NCBI GenBank assembly: GCA_002081555.1
Contig: MZNV01001684.1
Span: 62,001 to 126,000, forward strand
Direction of reading: 5' to 3'
Source of the DNA: Protostelium mycophagum
Taxonomy: Eukaryota > Evosea > Variosea > Protosteliida > Protosteliaceae
DNA: 64,000 nt
This document shows positions 34,609 through 47,309 of this stretch, one piece after another (position 1 is the stretch's first letter; every line of letters begins with the position of its first letter). Both the position numbers and the translations under genes were made by a program. The notes beneath the pieces were generated by a model, which had not been told where the DNA came from, searched no databases, and saw only the letters and a list, made by a program, of their open reading frames with translations.

Positions 34609-36650
34609 TTATTTCTGTGATATTGTTGTCCAGCCTGATCTGTACTTATCCTTCTTGGCCCATCTACAATGTGTCAGTCGTGAAATTTCATCAAAATCTC
34701 TCACAATTCCAACAGTTGACAGGGCTTATCTGCAAGTCTGCTGGTGGGTAACATCGTCTCGATCACGTTGTAGACGGAGTCAGGTCTATCTTCGGTCAAA
34801 CCTAAAGCAATTAGGTCAAACCACAGTAAATCATCAAAAACAAAGAAAAAATCGATTTTTGGCTTGCAGCGTAAATTCGTAATTTATTTTCAAAAAGTTT
34901 TTTCACCCCTTTCAATTCTACAAAGATCCGAATAGACTCTGAAAATCCTCACCTTTGTCGTCGCGGACGAAGTCGAATACGACATCAGGACTACGCTGAT
35001 GTCTGAGCTCCAACTTGGCCGTCTCCGGGTTGGTGTTCTTGAAGATCAAGAGTGACTTTTTAGACTTTCGGATGTACTGATATTCGTCACAGCGGATGGA
35101 GTTGTTGGGCTCTTGGAGCACCCAGACCAGATTTTCCACGTAAACGAACGACTTCTTTCCCATAAATTGGACCACCTGTTGGACTCATTCTTCTGGTATA
35201 AAGGTATACAATGTGGTGCTTGAGGATTTGCTCAAAGTGCCGAAAATATACACAAAACATCAGCAAAGTAAATCTTTGCAGAGAAAATTGAATTTTAAAA
35301 CAGCAGCGGTGGATGATTCACTTCAAGCTTAATACAATAACAATTACAGACATCCGTTACAACTCAATTGTAAAGATATTTGTAGATGCAAACCATGAAC
35401 AGAATCTACCTGAGGGATGATCTCTTTCTCGGTCCAGATGAATATGTACCCGACTCTCAGCACTGCGCCCAAATTTAACTTTTCCATCTGTGCGCAGGTG
35501 ACGTATTGAGGTCCTATATGATGTCATTACTCGTCACAATGACATTCGTTATGATATCTCACCTTCTCTTCCCTTGATCTTCCATGGAGGATCCATAAGA
35601 ATGGCCTGTACAGGTCAATATGTAGATTTTCAGAATAAAGATATGTTTGGTGACAAACTCACGATGAAGTTGTTGTTTTTGAGATTTTTCAAATCGTATT
35701 TCATAATGTCCTCAGAAAGGTGCGTCGCATTTGCCGGTCTGGGGTACTGAAAACGTCAATCCACGAAATTTCACGGAGATCTACCTGGCCTTCAGAATCT
35801 TTCTCTTCATATGGCGCGATTGTTTTGGCCCAAGAGAGAGGCATGGGGAGGGGTGGGATCCTGGTGAAGGTGGTCTCGAGGGGGTCGATAAATCTAATCT
35901 ACAACGAGTCAATGTACATCGAAAGGGCTTGAAGTAAATACAAGCTACGATGTTGCCGCAGCAAATAATGCTGAAACAATTACTTCCAAGACCAAACTTT
36001 GGGCCACAGTTGGTGAATAACAATTCTTGTATTTAGCGGTGAATCCGCAACAAAAGAGGACTGATGCCATGTACAGACCTTCTTGCGCACGGTGAAGGTG
36101 AAGCCTTCATCGGTGGAGACTTCCATGAAAGAAGACTGGAGTGCAGATGCCCTGGACATTCCAACTCTGGACGCCTTAGGACGAGCCTTTCTGTCTCCAT
36201 CATCATCGTCAAAACCAAAGAAGCTCTCCTGCTCAATGTCAGAACGGTGTTCAATATTTTCTGATCAAATATTATACCTCATCACCATAAACTTCTTCTT
36301 CCTCTTCGAGATCAAGCTCAGCAAATAGTTCGTCCATGTCCATTTGATCATTTTCCATGTGATCGGTTTGGACAACTCCCTTATTTAACATACCGATGGA
36401 AAAAGATGATGTCTCTTTAAATAGAGTTTCCAACTGTTCAGGTGAATATAGAACTGAAAAGAATGTGTAATTACTTGATCTTGGTTGAGTTCGCTCTGCT
36501 TAGGTTCTGATTGTTGACCTTCCTCTGTTGTCTCAGTAGTGGTAGTGGCTGCTTTCTCACGCTGCTCTTGCTGGATCTTCTCCAATGCCTCGAATTTCTT
36601 CATAATCATCTCTGGGGTCTCGCTATCATCTGTGTAACCAACCCAAAGAG
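34609..36650 (-). CDS. MT-A70 family N6-adenine methyltransferase (AMT1/MTA1-like candidate)
   Basis: The catalytic DPPW motif is at 35582-35593 in AILMDPPWKIKGREG. Around it are YPRPANATHLSEDIMKYDLK upstream, then QYVTCAQMEKLNLGAVLRVG and YIFIWTEKEIIPQ, and FMGKKSFVYVENLVWVLQEP downstream. The tail LELRHQRSPDVVFDFVRDDK joins across an intron to GLTEDRPDSVYNVIETMLP and WAKKDKYRSGWTTISQK, stop at 34609-34611; this is the classic MT-A70 end (IE..P...W...GW.TI). The N-terminal part is low-complexity and acidic (MIMKKFEALEKIQQEQREK; MDELFAELDLEEEEEVYGDE). The pattern around HQRSPDVVFDF looks nearer the ciliate/fungal MTA1 (DNA 6mA) group than METTL3/14, but this is inference. The first exon was not resolved; the start may lie upstream of 36650 (SAALWVGYTDDSETPE is in frame). 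Confidence 0.85.
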
Positions 36651-36952
36651 CCGCGCTGTCGAGATCTCAGTCAAATACAATAAAATGAAGTAAGAATATA
36701 GCGCCACCTCATCTGTTTGGGCGCGGCCTTTCTTCGGCTACGTGAACTCTATCATCATTAATATCTATCACAATTTATTCCATTTTCCAAAGACCTCACC
36801 ATGATTGAGGCCGCTCCTCTCAGTCAGATCAGAAAAAAAAGTTTGAAAGATGAAATGGCGCCATTTTATGGTCCGAGATTTTCCCGCCAAAATTTGAATA
36901 TTTGGCAGACCGAGGCTGGAAAGCTGATTGGGAGACACTCAAGTGAAAAACG
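36651..36952. promoter_or_regulatory. Divergent promoter region of MT-A70 gene and SAS-6
   Basis: It contains a perfect E2F-type site TTTCCCGCCAAA at 36880-36891, 61 bases upstream of the SAS-6 ATG. The first exon of the MT-A70 gene probably also lies here. In animals and plants this sequence binds E2F/DP and drives S-phase genes; that it does so here is inference. Confidence 0.5.
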
Positions 36953-39798
36953 ATGCTAACTGATGCGTACCTCTACACAGATCGTGGAGGTAATTACCAT
37001 CCAAATGCTCTCTTAGAATCTGAGCAAGGGGAACCACTTCAGGTGAGACTGCCTCATATTCTTCTGATTTTGATGTGACAGAGGGGACCACAAGATTCGA
37101 GCCATTATACAGAACGAACCGTTTATGTTACGATCACATCAGAAGAGAAACCAAAGAATCGGAAGGTCCTCATCAAGATATACCACTTCCCGGACAGTTT
37201 AGAGGTGAGCTAAGATCTGCTCACCACAAATCCTCTTTCAACAGAGGAATTGATGCATTTAGATTCTGTTGACCGATGATACGGACCTCCTCTTCTTATG
37301 GTCAAGCAAAATGAACACCAGCGGATTCGAGACATATCGTCAGAGACATAATCTCACCACCAATAATTTCGAGGAGTTCCAAAAAACAGTCATTAAGCTG
37401 CTCCATCAAGACAATTACACACAAGATCGCGATTTCAGATGCCTCCTCAGTGTTGGCGCTGTACCAGAGAGGGAAGGAGATCAGATCATCGATGGAAAAC
37501 ACTCAGATGTGGCCAATTTCATCATAACAGCGCCGGGACCTCTTTCCAGAATTCAACAGTTTGATATCGTCCTCAGAAAAGCGAATGAGCGAAAACTCAA
37601 CGAATACCTCTCAGAGAGGGTGAGCATTGAAATCCATCAAGAACAAGTCGTTCATGACTCATCAATGACAATGCAGAACAAGGCTGAAGGAAAAAAACAT
37701 TTGTACAAATTGTTTCAATCATTCATGAAATCTTTCATCTCTGATCGATGTACAGGTCAAAGACTACAGAAAGCTGAGCACTGACCTCGAAAAATTATGC
37801 GAACAACGCAAACAAGAAATCGCTTCACAGAAGGCAGAAATCACCAGCTTGAGAGAAAAAAATCTGAAAATCTCTGGGGATTCTCAGGCCTTATTGAGCG
37901 AAGAGAGGATTCGGAATTTGGATTTATTGAAAGAAAAAGAAAAGGAGATGGAATCGAAGATATTAAGAGAGAGGGAAATCTACGAAGAAAAGGTGAAAAT
38001 CAATCAAGTTTTTTTGCAAGTATTTTTCATGAGAAGATCTTCTGATGGAAACAGATGAGTGCGGTGGAGAGACAGAAGGAAACCTTGAATAGAGAGAACT
38101 CCAGACTTCAAGCCGAGTGTAGAGAGACCGCAATGAAGGTACACACAAAGACATCATATTTCAGTTTGATACCTTTATTGACCCTCAGCTCAGTATCAAA
38201 ATGCAAATACAAAATGGCAAACGGCTGAAGCCGAAATTGCAAGGATAACACAGGAGAGGGATAAGTCATCTGGAGACCGCGAGAACCTTCTGAACCAAAC
38301 AATTCGTGATAAAAACGACACGATACAGAAATTATCCACAGAAATCGACCAACTACAACGAATCAAGAGAGAAGAACAGGCACGTTGTAGATGTGATTGG
38401 AAATGTTGACGGTTATAGATGGATTCAGAAAAGGAGTTGAAAAAATACAAACAGTTGTGCAGTGACAGAGACGCACAGATGCAACTTTTAGAAAAGGTGA
38501 ACTTTTATTCTAAATTCGAATAACCATTGTGTAGTATCAATCACGAAGCAGAAAATACAAGGAAAAATTGTTGGCCGCAGTCAACAGCTACAAAATACTG
38601 CAAAATACATGTGAAAATCAGAAAAGAAATATGGAAATGATCAAAAAGGTGAGGCCATCTACAACTGTGTAATATGAAGTTTTTGACGGATATAGGAATT
38701 ACACAATGAAATTTCGAAGGAAAAACAGAGGATAGAATTGTTGGAGGAAGAGAATAAGAAAAAAACAACAGAGATAGAAAGGTGAAAGATTTTAATATTT
38801 CTGTTACAAGCGATGCGGTAATAACCGTGGAATGACACGGTACGATAACGAAAGATATACCATGTTTCATCTTTAGTTGAATCTGAAGAACTTGCTAAAA
38901 TTTCCTGACTTGTACAGCCTCACGAGAGAGCAACGTCAATTCCAGCAAGATGTCTCCACTTTCCAAGGGAAACTCTCAGACAATGAAAAGGTGAGTTCGT
39001 CTACAACGCATCATTTTCTGAAAGTTCACTGCAGCTCATCGAGTATCTACACAAGGAATTGAACGAGACGAAGCAAAATTCTCGGTCTACAACGAGCCAT
39101 GACATCACACCACAACATTTAATGAGTCCCATCCACCCTCTCGCATCCTCCGGGATCAAGCAGCGACCCACTTCCCGCCTTTTTTCAGGTGGAGTCCACC
39201 CATCTACAACGGATAAATGAAATGTTTATTCTATTGCAGAGGTTCCTAACGTTATTGCTGAGAGAGCACCATTACGTGATATGACCAACAATTCAAATTC
39301 TAATTTTGGAAATTTGGCGGGAAGAAAACCGGTGCCAGGGTCAACAAACTCCTCAATACATACACCGAACGGGGTGAGTCCTTTACATGATTGTACAACA
39401 GAGTTTTTGACTGTTCCAGTCAAATATCACCATGACATCAGATTTCCAATCCCCAAATGGAACTCCATCTACAATGAACCAAACTCAAAGCAGATCAGGT
39501 GAATTTTCCTTGAGAATTCGAATTTCTCAACATTGTACAGGGCATCTGACGCGCGAAAATTCTTATGCAAACGAGAAAAGCAAATACAGCTTTACACCCA
39601 ACTGGAGGCTTAGAGATCCAGAATTAGCCAAAAAAGTTCAAAAGCAGACCGAAGCAGAAAAAGAGAACGATGCCACGAGGTACATCTACACTGTTGTAAA
39701 CTGAGTTGGAGAGCTCAATATTTTGCAGGAACAATACACCAATTGTAAATACTGCACCCTTGTCCGTGTCATTTAATCCACAAAGAATGGTCAAATAA
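36953..39798 (+). CDS. SAS-6: SAS-6 centriole assembly protein
   Basis: SAS-6 forms the ninefold cartwheel of centrioles. The N-terminal head reads ERTVYVTITSEEKPKNRKVL, then IKIYHFPDSLE, joined to LTDDTDLLFLWSSKMNTSGF and EEFQKTVIKLLHQD, which fits the SAS-6 (XRCC4-like) fold. RCLLSVGAVPEREG and DVANFIITAPGPLSRIQQFD complete it. A long coiled coil follows from about 37760 to 39060 (DYRKLSTDLEKLCEQRKQEI and on). Near its end, LIEYLHKELNETKQNS matches the conserved SAS-6 tail motif (xxWLNKxLNE type). A disordered C-terminus ends FNPQRMVK, stop TAA at 39796. Introns are 30-70 nt and often carry the CTACAAC/GTTGTAG word. Its presence implies a centriole- or flagellum-bearing stage. Confidence 0.85.
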
Positions 39799-40092
39799 CA
39801 TGAATCGGTATGCTTTTAGACGACAGAACGCAGGCCTTGCGCCGGGAGCCCAGCTCGAGAGGAAGGAGAATAAATCGATTCGTATTTAGTTTCAAAAATA
39901 TAGAGGTAGAAGCCTCAAAACACATCACAGAGAAGCCTGAAGAAGTCTGAAGAAGTCTGTCCTCTTTGGAATTGTGAACGAAATTTACGTAATGACATTT
40001 GTTCGTTTCGGAAAAGAAATGTCGACACTTGAAGTTTGAAAGAGGATCACTTTTCATCTCACTTCACGCAGAGACGATCAAAATCACACGAA
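39799..40092. other. Intergenic region SAS-6 to UBE2H
   Basis: 294 bases without a recognised gene. A minus-strand open frame spans it but has no recognisable domain or splice context, so I treat it as non-coding. GAAGAAGTCTGAAGAAGTCTG near 39945 is a short tandem duplication. Confidence 0.45.
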
Positions 40093-40875
40093 ATGACTTC
40101 CCCCAATAAGAGAAAGGAGGTTGATCTTATGAAGCTGTGAGTTTGCCATCATATCGGCGGCAGCCGCTTTTATCCTCTAAACTGATCTTCGAAGCATGAT
40201 GAGCGACTACAAAGTCACCATGCCTGGTGATTGTGTGACGGAGTTTTCAGTCGTCTTTAAAGGTCCCAAAGACAGTAAGCCCCAAATTAAAATGCAAAGC
40301 AATAATACCAACAGGTGTTTACGAAGGAGGAACATGGAAGGTAAGAGTGGAATTACCTCCTGCATACCCTTACAAATCTCCCTCTATTGGCTTTGCCAAC
40401 CGGATCTTCCACCCCAATGTCGACTTCTCGTGAGTACACTTTGGATGTATTGTTCTCATATAACAGGTCTGGATCTGTCTGTTTGGATGTCATCAACCAG
40501 ACTTGGAGCCCCATGTTTGGTGATTATTACTGGACCAAATGAATAGTTACTCTAACACAAAGCAGATCTCATCAATATTTTCGAGAGCTTTCTGCCGCAG
40601 TTACTTCTCTATCCTAACCCAACTGATCCTCTAAATGGAGAGGCCGCTGCTCTTCTCTTAAAAGAACCTGATCGTTACAAGGAAAGAGTGAAAGGTAACT
40701 TTTTAATTCGTGATCATGATTAATCCCGTCTCCAGAATGTGTTACTAAGTACGCCTCTTCTGCTGATCCTGACGACGAAGCCATGTCTGAAGACGATGCA
40801 AGCGAAGAAGGCAGTGAACTCAGTGATTACTCAGAGAGAGAAGACGATGAAGAATTAGCCGACTTTGAGGACTGA
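40093..40875 (+). CDS. UBE2H: E2 ubiquitin-conjugating enzyme UBE2H/UBC8 orthologue
   Basis: The start [15 protein letters not shown] splices to [20 protein letters not shown]. The UBC core reads [20 protein letters not shown], then [20 protein letters not shown] with the HPN motif, and [16 protein letters not shown] with the catalytic Cys. [20 protein letters not shown] and [20 protein letters not shown] are highly characteristic of UBE2H. The tail is acidic ([20 protein letters not shown]). Stop TGA at 40873. It is a complete, apparently active enzyme, in contrast to the Cys-less E2-like protein at 29376-31233. UBE2H works with the GID/CTLH ligase in yeast and animals. Confidence 0.95.
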
Positions 40876-41065
40876 TCAAGCCTGTACATACCTTGTGAAT
40901 ATAGTTTTTGTTTAATAATTCGCTGATCTTAATGCAAACCATCTTTATTCTGTTTATGAATATCAATAAAGACATTCGTCGCCAAAGACACAACGACCAT
41001 CTTCTTTCTGATGTACAGACTCTACAACGAGATCTGAAATTTGTCCGATCAGACATCACATCACC

Positions 41066-44000
41066 ATGACGCATGGGAAGACACTAGCATGTGTTCTGTT
41101 TCTGCTTTCCATCACATGTTCAACCTCATTTGCTGCTGAAGGAACACGTTACGTCAATGTGCAGCCAATAGTGGGTACGTCTACGCACACAAACCTCATA
41201 TACTTAAAATGAGTTAGGGAAGAATTTTCCTGATTCAATAGATGAAGAATCAGCTTGGATCCATTCCAGTGAGATAATATGATGATTCAAGCACATATTT
41301 ACCTGATCTTCTCAGATAATCTGGCTAACTTCTACAATCTCGCACCAATCCAAAGCGTCACGATCCCAGTCACAGTGAACGCCATTTTTGTTGGCTTTTC
41401 AGGCGATGGTCGTACGAGATTAGCTCTCGCTGAGGAATACCTCGGTGCTTGGTTAAGACATGCAGAACACAAAGTTCCTCATACAACCGTTTTTTTAAGA
41501 CAGGAAGGAGTTGGCGGTGGTTCTGGCAACACTCTTGTAGAATATGACGTCAGCATTCGAGTTTTAGAGCTCGATCCAATGGTCAATACATTAATTGAAG
41601 ATCATTTATATTGGAACTTGAGATCTGAGGATGTGAGGTAAGAAGGCTCATGAAATGATTGTCATTAAATTGATCAGTGGAACAACAGAGGGCACAGAGA
41701 AGCCAAAGACTGAAAAAAAAGTGAGTTTTTAGTTTTGATAAAAAATCGAAAAAATTTTTCTCAATTTTTTTTACTTTTCTCAGAAAAACTGAATTCAAAA
41801 TCCATTTTTGAGGGATTAAAAAAATGACAGGTGCGCCACTATACCGACGCGTCAAGGCTGACCAATGTATTGGGCAGCCTGCTCAAGCACATCAATCAGA
41901 CAGAGGACTACACTCTGTTTATTTTGAACCCAAACACGCCATTGCAAGCACACGAGATGTACGGATACAGGTGGGTTATTACGAGCGTCTACAATGATCG
42001 TGACCTATTTTTAGGACGGGATTTTCAAACAGCGAATTGAGCGTTCTATACCAGGTGAGACTTTTATTTGAGAAATCTAAATGAAAAATATAATATTCAA
42101 ATTGTTAAATTTCCAGTGGAAAAAATTATTTTTTCGATCCCACAACGACCAATGTTTTTAATTCAAATAATAATCCTCCAGAACGACCAATTCACCTCTA
42201 CAAACGTGGCAAAGGAGATGAAAGGCGCGTCCCAAGACAAATTCCCACCGATGACAGACGTAAAGAGACCGGGGAATAAGGAGGGCCCACAGTTCAAAGA
42301 CATGGTGAGTCAGTCAACAAAATGGTCACAGTGGTATCTGCAGACCCAGAGATCCAAATCCAAGCCAGAACCACAAGGTTTGTCGACGTCGACATCCTCT
42401 TCGCGGGATGTACGTGTGGATGACGTGTATAGATTGTGTTGAGGAAGAGTGTGCGATGGACGGTCTTCCGACTATGCAGCAATCTCTCGTCTCTTTAGCG
42501 AGATGGATATCTCAGAATGGATCTTTTGAAGGTCAGCAGAATATCAAATTTAGACGAGTTTTCATCTGACGTGACAAGGACAAGACTACTTGTACAGAGC
42601 ACACACCGACCCCCACATGCAAGAAGAATGTCTTGTCGACGTCTGGAGCTCACATCAACGTTTTTCCTTTGTTGATTTTTCCGCCGGTCCTGTTTTCTAT
42701 GGTCCCACCATATCTACAACGGGCTACCGTTCCGCCGTCTACAACCGACTGGATTCGACACACTACAACGAGGCAAAGACGAAGGAGGGAAATTCCTTTG
42801 AGAATTCAGAGGACAGATACCAGGCTTGGAAAGCGGAAAAATATCTTCTCGAGTCACTTTGGGAAAAACAATGTTCAGATGAAGAAGCAGTGCAAGGGTC
42901 TTTCTGTCTGGGTCTCAAAAAGCGAATAGATGCGTACAATGGCGAAGGGGGTGAGTTTTACGCGTTGTAGATGGGGGTTTGTTTTATCTTTGGGTGTGGG
43001 GTTACAAACTGTTCATTTGAGTTTTCACTGAATCTTGTTAGGAGATTCTGATTGGGACCCCCTAGTGGGTGGGGGCGGTGACGTGTACATCCCCTCCGAT
43101 CTACAACGAGACGATATCGTATCTAAGATGGGATCTACATTATCTTCCTTCATACATCACCTGGTCCTCCCTCCTTCAGCACTCTTAAACCACCCCTTCT
43201 ACAAAAGAATTCAATTCCACGTCTATTTGGTCAAAAACCACGACTCTTACGCTCCTTTCGGCGGCAGTTATTTTAACTACGAGAGGTGGATTTAAATTTT
43301 GAACTCGATACTCGGCGGGAGATTTATGTCTTGGCAGATTCAAATACGACCTGTCAGCTTTGAAACTTCCTGGTCAGGAATTTTCTTTTTCGCTGAAAGA
43401 GTGAGTGATAATTTGCACATTATTCAGGCGGTTGTGTCAAGACGAGATCTGTAGATTTGACGCGTTGTAGAATCTCGATACAGACGGATACTGATTTGGC
43501 CCTCGCACTGAAACTATCGACACGGTCCGCTCTCGTGCCCAAGTATGATTTTGGCGGGAAAAGGGATCCTACACAAATTTCTGAACATCTCAGGTTGTCC
43601 GCCGAAGGCCATTACACAGGCGAAGATATTCTATTTTTAGACTCGACAGAAATAAAACACCATCTACACTCTGCCATCGACGAGGATTCAGACGGTACTA
43701 TTTATCCGAGAAATTTCACCGAGATTCGCTGAATATTCGCAGATTCTGCGAGACATATTCCCATATTTTTCTTCTCTTACGGCAGAGAGAGACCAGTGCT
43801 GATTGATAAGAAATACCAAGCTAAAGCTTTAGACAATGTGGTCCTCATCGTCCAATCAGATCATCACACTTATGAATCATCAATTGGATGCAATGGCAAT
43901 CCTGTACACTGGAACCTCAGGTATAAGATAGGATTGTGTCGACGGAGTCTTAAAATGTACAGAGATCCCATCAAGCCTGCCTTAGCCGCAACTTCAACCG

Positions 44001-44849
44001 CTTTGTCGGGTCTAGTCTCTTCACACATCGACTACAACGACGCTACAGGCGGTGCCACCCAGGTGACGAACTTTCAGTGAAATCTCGCGAAACTCAACCT
44101 CTCAGGATTGGATGTGGTCGACAGGAAACAACCCCTTCTCTTATACTTCTTCCGGCCATCAGTTTTCGCAAGTACAGAAAGACATCGCACTTCGGAATTA
44201 CGTGGCAGTCGCGCTGAATGACTCCGTATATGCTGTTAACCAAGCCATCTCAGCCTTGACTCATCTCACGACATGTGAGATCTGTGATGTGATGTTGCAA
44301 TGACTTTGATAGCTTCTGAAAACTATGGCGCTTTACAATATGCATCAACTGAGCTGACGGCCAAATACGAAGTACTCATCGAGATGTGGACATCGGTAAA
44401 GATTTGAATCTTATTCTTGGCGGGAAAATATCTTAATGTTGTAGATTGCTAGTTTTACTTCTATTTTGGATCCCACCGTTGTGCAATGGTTTGAAGAACT
44501 AGATTCTCTCACACAGAGGTGATTTTTCCTTCATTATAACCTCTCTCCGAATGAGACAGCTGGTTGTGACACAAATCCACTGATTCACGTTTGGAGCTGT
44601 TGAATTCTACTTTGCGTTGACTGCTCACATTGAAAAGTATTGTTTGCTAAATTCCTCAGCTTTATGGACGACGCACAAGAGACATTAGACACTGTCGGAG
44701 TTTATCGATGTCTAAACTCAAAAGAAGAAACTATTCTGGACGACTCAAACTTTGACTGGCTTGTCCCCATTGCATTGGCTGTGGACGGACTGATCATCTT
44801 GGCTTTGCTGTTGGTCAGAACACGACCGACAAAGGTCAAAATAAATTGA
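41066..44849 (+). CDS. Large type I membrane protein of a conserved plant-like family
   Basis: ATG 41066 opens a signal peptide (THGKTLACVLFLLSITCSTS). The ectodomain includes VNAIFVGFSGDGRTRLALAE, SDWDPLVGGGGDVYIPSDLQ, FKYDLSALKLPGQEFSFSLK and FLFSYGRERPVLIDKKYQAK, then ALDNVVLIVQSDHHTYESSI and WMWSTGNNPFSYTSSGHQFS. These blocks (polypeptide ending in DxxF/YGRExPVLID...CNG...WS.G..PF) resemble a plant family of uncharacterised transmembrane proteins (the Arabidopsis AT5G58100/AT3G28720 type, from memory). One C-terminal TM (WLVPIALAVDGLIILALLLV) is followed by a short basic tail, stop TGA at 44847. About 15 introns. The function is unknown. Degenerate pieces of this gene recur near 58370-58510. 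Confidence 0.75.
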
Positions 44850-45163
44850 AAATGATTTTTTTTATACAGTGGCGAGTTGTAACGCGCATCGGAAAACTTT
44901 GGAAAACTTTTTCGATTTTCCAGGCATAATTTGAGACTGAGGTCTACAGAACTGGGAGGTGTTTCCGTCAGAATTTGCAGTTCACAAACACAGGCTGACA
45001 ACCAATAACTTGCTCACGTTTAGCCACCAGCTCTTCTCGTGTTCTGACGGCAGCAGCAGGTTACGACAGCGTACTTTTGCGTTTCGGTCCAAGAGGTGAT
45101 CATTATCTCACAATCGAAGAGCTACAAACTACAAAACAACTCACGGCTGACGCACTCACGATC

Positions 45164-46709
45164 ATGGTCAAACTCACTCTCCTTATACTCTTTGCGCTCG
45201 GATTCTGTACCGTGTTCGGTCAAGTGATCCCCGCTGTGCCCTCTCAGTGTCCTTCTTACCCTTGCAATTCGACCAACAACTGCTGTCCTTCCGGCTCCAC
45301 TTGCAACGGTAAGAATCTTCAGGTCCCTAAAGATGACATATCCCAGGCAACTTGATTTCTTCAAGGTGTTGCCCTGCCGACTCTGGCTTTTGTGGCTGTC
45401 TGTCGAACCGTGCTTTCTGCTCTGGCTTTGTCTTCAACCAGCCCAGCAATAATATTTCCGGTTATGACACTTTCGGTGCCTGCTTTGACGAATCCTCCGG
45501 TATGAAAGTCTGACATTTCAATATGACACTGATGACGTGGCAGGCGCGACGTGCACTTACGCTCCCTCCCCCAACTACTGGGTCGTTTGCCCTGCAAATT
45601 ATACCTCTTGCGAATCTGCCAGCTTTTTCTCATGCTGTGAACCCAACTCAGTGTGCACCTCTACTGCGGCTGACCCTATACCCGTCTGTACTCCAAAGAG
45701 TAGCACATCATTGTGTCTGAAGTCAAGCTACTGCCCAAGTACTCTCTGCGCTTGCAATGGAGCGTGTTATTCACAGGACCAGTACTGTTGTCCCAACGGT
45801 CAACTCACCCAGAAGGCTTTCTGTAACTCGGCAACAACTTCCTCCACTGTCCTGAGGTGACAATTAAGAAATTTTGCTTTGCTGAAATCAAACAGTACAA
45901 CCACCTCTCGCACTACTTCTTCAACTACGTCCACTTCTTCGCCTACATGCGAGAAGGCAAGCTATTGCCCAAGTACTCTTTGCGCTTGTAATGGAGCATG
46001 TTACTCACAGGATGAATACTGCTGCCCTAACGGCCAGCTCACCCAGAAGGCTTTCTGCAACTCTGCGACCAGTCCCACATCCTCCACTTTGCCGAGGTGA
46101 GGTTGCGATGTTGATTAGACCTGCTCATCAACACAGCACAATCACCTCTACACCCACAACAACATCTTCCACTTCCACCTGTCAACGTGCAAGCTATTGT
46201 CCTGCTTCTCTTTGTGCCTGCAATGGAGCGTGTTATTCTCAGGATGAGTACTGTTGTCCCAATGGCCAGCTCACCCAGAAGGCGTTCTGCGGTACCAGTC
46301 CCAGTTCGACAATCACGCTGGTGAACAACTGCGCAAAGACAATCAATCTGTGCTCTGCTTACAACAACACCTTGTTCAGCTTGGGACCCAAGCAAAACGC
46401 AACAAATCAACCCAGTGGACCTTATAACGAATGCAGCAGCGTCCAAGCTGAAGGTGACTCCTTTGTTTTTACACTTGAAATTAATGTGTCATAGTTACTT
46501 TGGATGGCTTCGACGGACTGACCTTCTATGACCTCTCTGAGACAGCATTTCAGCAGAACAAAGACCCCATCACTCTTTACACTTCTTCCTCTGCAGGACG
46601 CGTCCTCGCTTGTGTCACTAGCCCCTGCGCAGATGCCTCTCAGCCTGGACAGCCTCCCAAAGTGTTTGCTGTTCCTGGTCCTGTCAATGTCTTCATTCAG
46701 TGGTGTTAA
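45164..46709 (+). CDS. Secreted Cys-rich protein with three tandem CBM52-like repeats
   Basis: The signal peptide is MVKLTLLILFALGFCTVFGQ. Two Cys-rich blocks follow (CPSYPCNSTNNCCPSGSTC; VVCPANYTSCESASFFSCC). Then come three near-identical modules at about 45714-45830, 45945-46065 and 46185-46290, each of the form ASYCPSTLCACNGACYSQDE then YCCPNGQLTQKAFC, separated by Ser/Thr linkers. The CGxACY..x.Y.C..GxL pattern resembles CBM52 carbohydrate-binding modules. The C-terminal domain (ITLVNNCAKTINLCSAYNN ... PVNVFIQWC) looks like a small beta domain related to thaumatin-like starts. It is probably a wall- or prey-binding protein. The repeats are alike at the DNA level, so they expanded recently. 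44850-45163 upstream holds no recognised gene. Confidence 0.75.
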
Positions 46710-47309
46710 TCAATCAAGAATAAATCTAATCATTCCTCTGCAGAAGAGAGTCTCTGTATGCATCTTGAATTTGTCTTTAATTTATCGTTCGTTACTCTCG
46801 TAACGCCAAAAATAGTGATCTAGGAGCATGATGAGCTCCCCCCACGGTTTTCTTTAGTAAAAGGCGAAAGAAAAAATCGCGGAATTGAGGAGAGCTCTGC
46901 TCGATGCTTTGGTTGGTTCAATCCCGATTATATATGTTATATATTTGATACTCACAATTATGGGTTTAAGTATTTCAGGTTGAAGTACATATTTCGACTT
47001 GGCGATTTTTTGCATTAATCAACAAAGAAAATATCAGCCAGCATGATAACTGCGTTCGTTTACATGTTTTTTTATTTTACTGTGCCATTCATTGTTCTTT
47101 TCTGACTGGCAAGAATGCTTTTGAAATCGCATTGAGGAGTTGTTTTCGTGTTCTGCCCATCTTTGCGGCGAATGTGGGAGCACTCATGCTGGCTGTCTCT
47201 GCATTCAACACTGTTATCTTCAGTGTCTTCTCTTCATTTTGATTCTTATCTCAACAATGTAAAATACATGGAAGAGTTATACTTTTGCACCCTTTACATT
47301 CTCCATTTT
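46710..47309. other. Intergenic region containing a segment repeated at 57.7 kb
   Basis: Bases about 46800-46925 recur almost identically, inverted, at about 57663-57785. The rest (46926-47309) shows no recognised exon; it includes the 3' flanks of the two convergent genes. Confidence 0.6.

Noticed and set aside
34918-35175. MT-A70 gene ending at the stop at 34918 (FQSLFGSL)
   Set aside because: A donor at DDKG|GTGAGG splices to GLTEDRPDSVYNVIETMLP and the conserved GWTTI tail, so the gene runs on to 34609.
39791-40057. 88-codon minus-strand frame between SAS-6 and UBE2H
   Set aside because: No domain, no sensible splice sites and no supporting neighbour.
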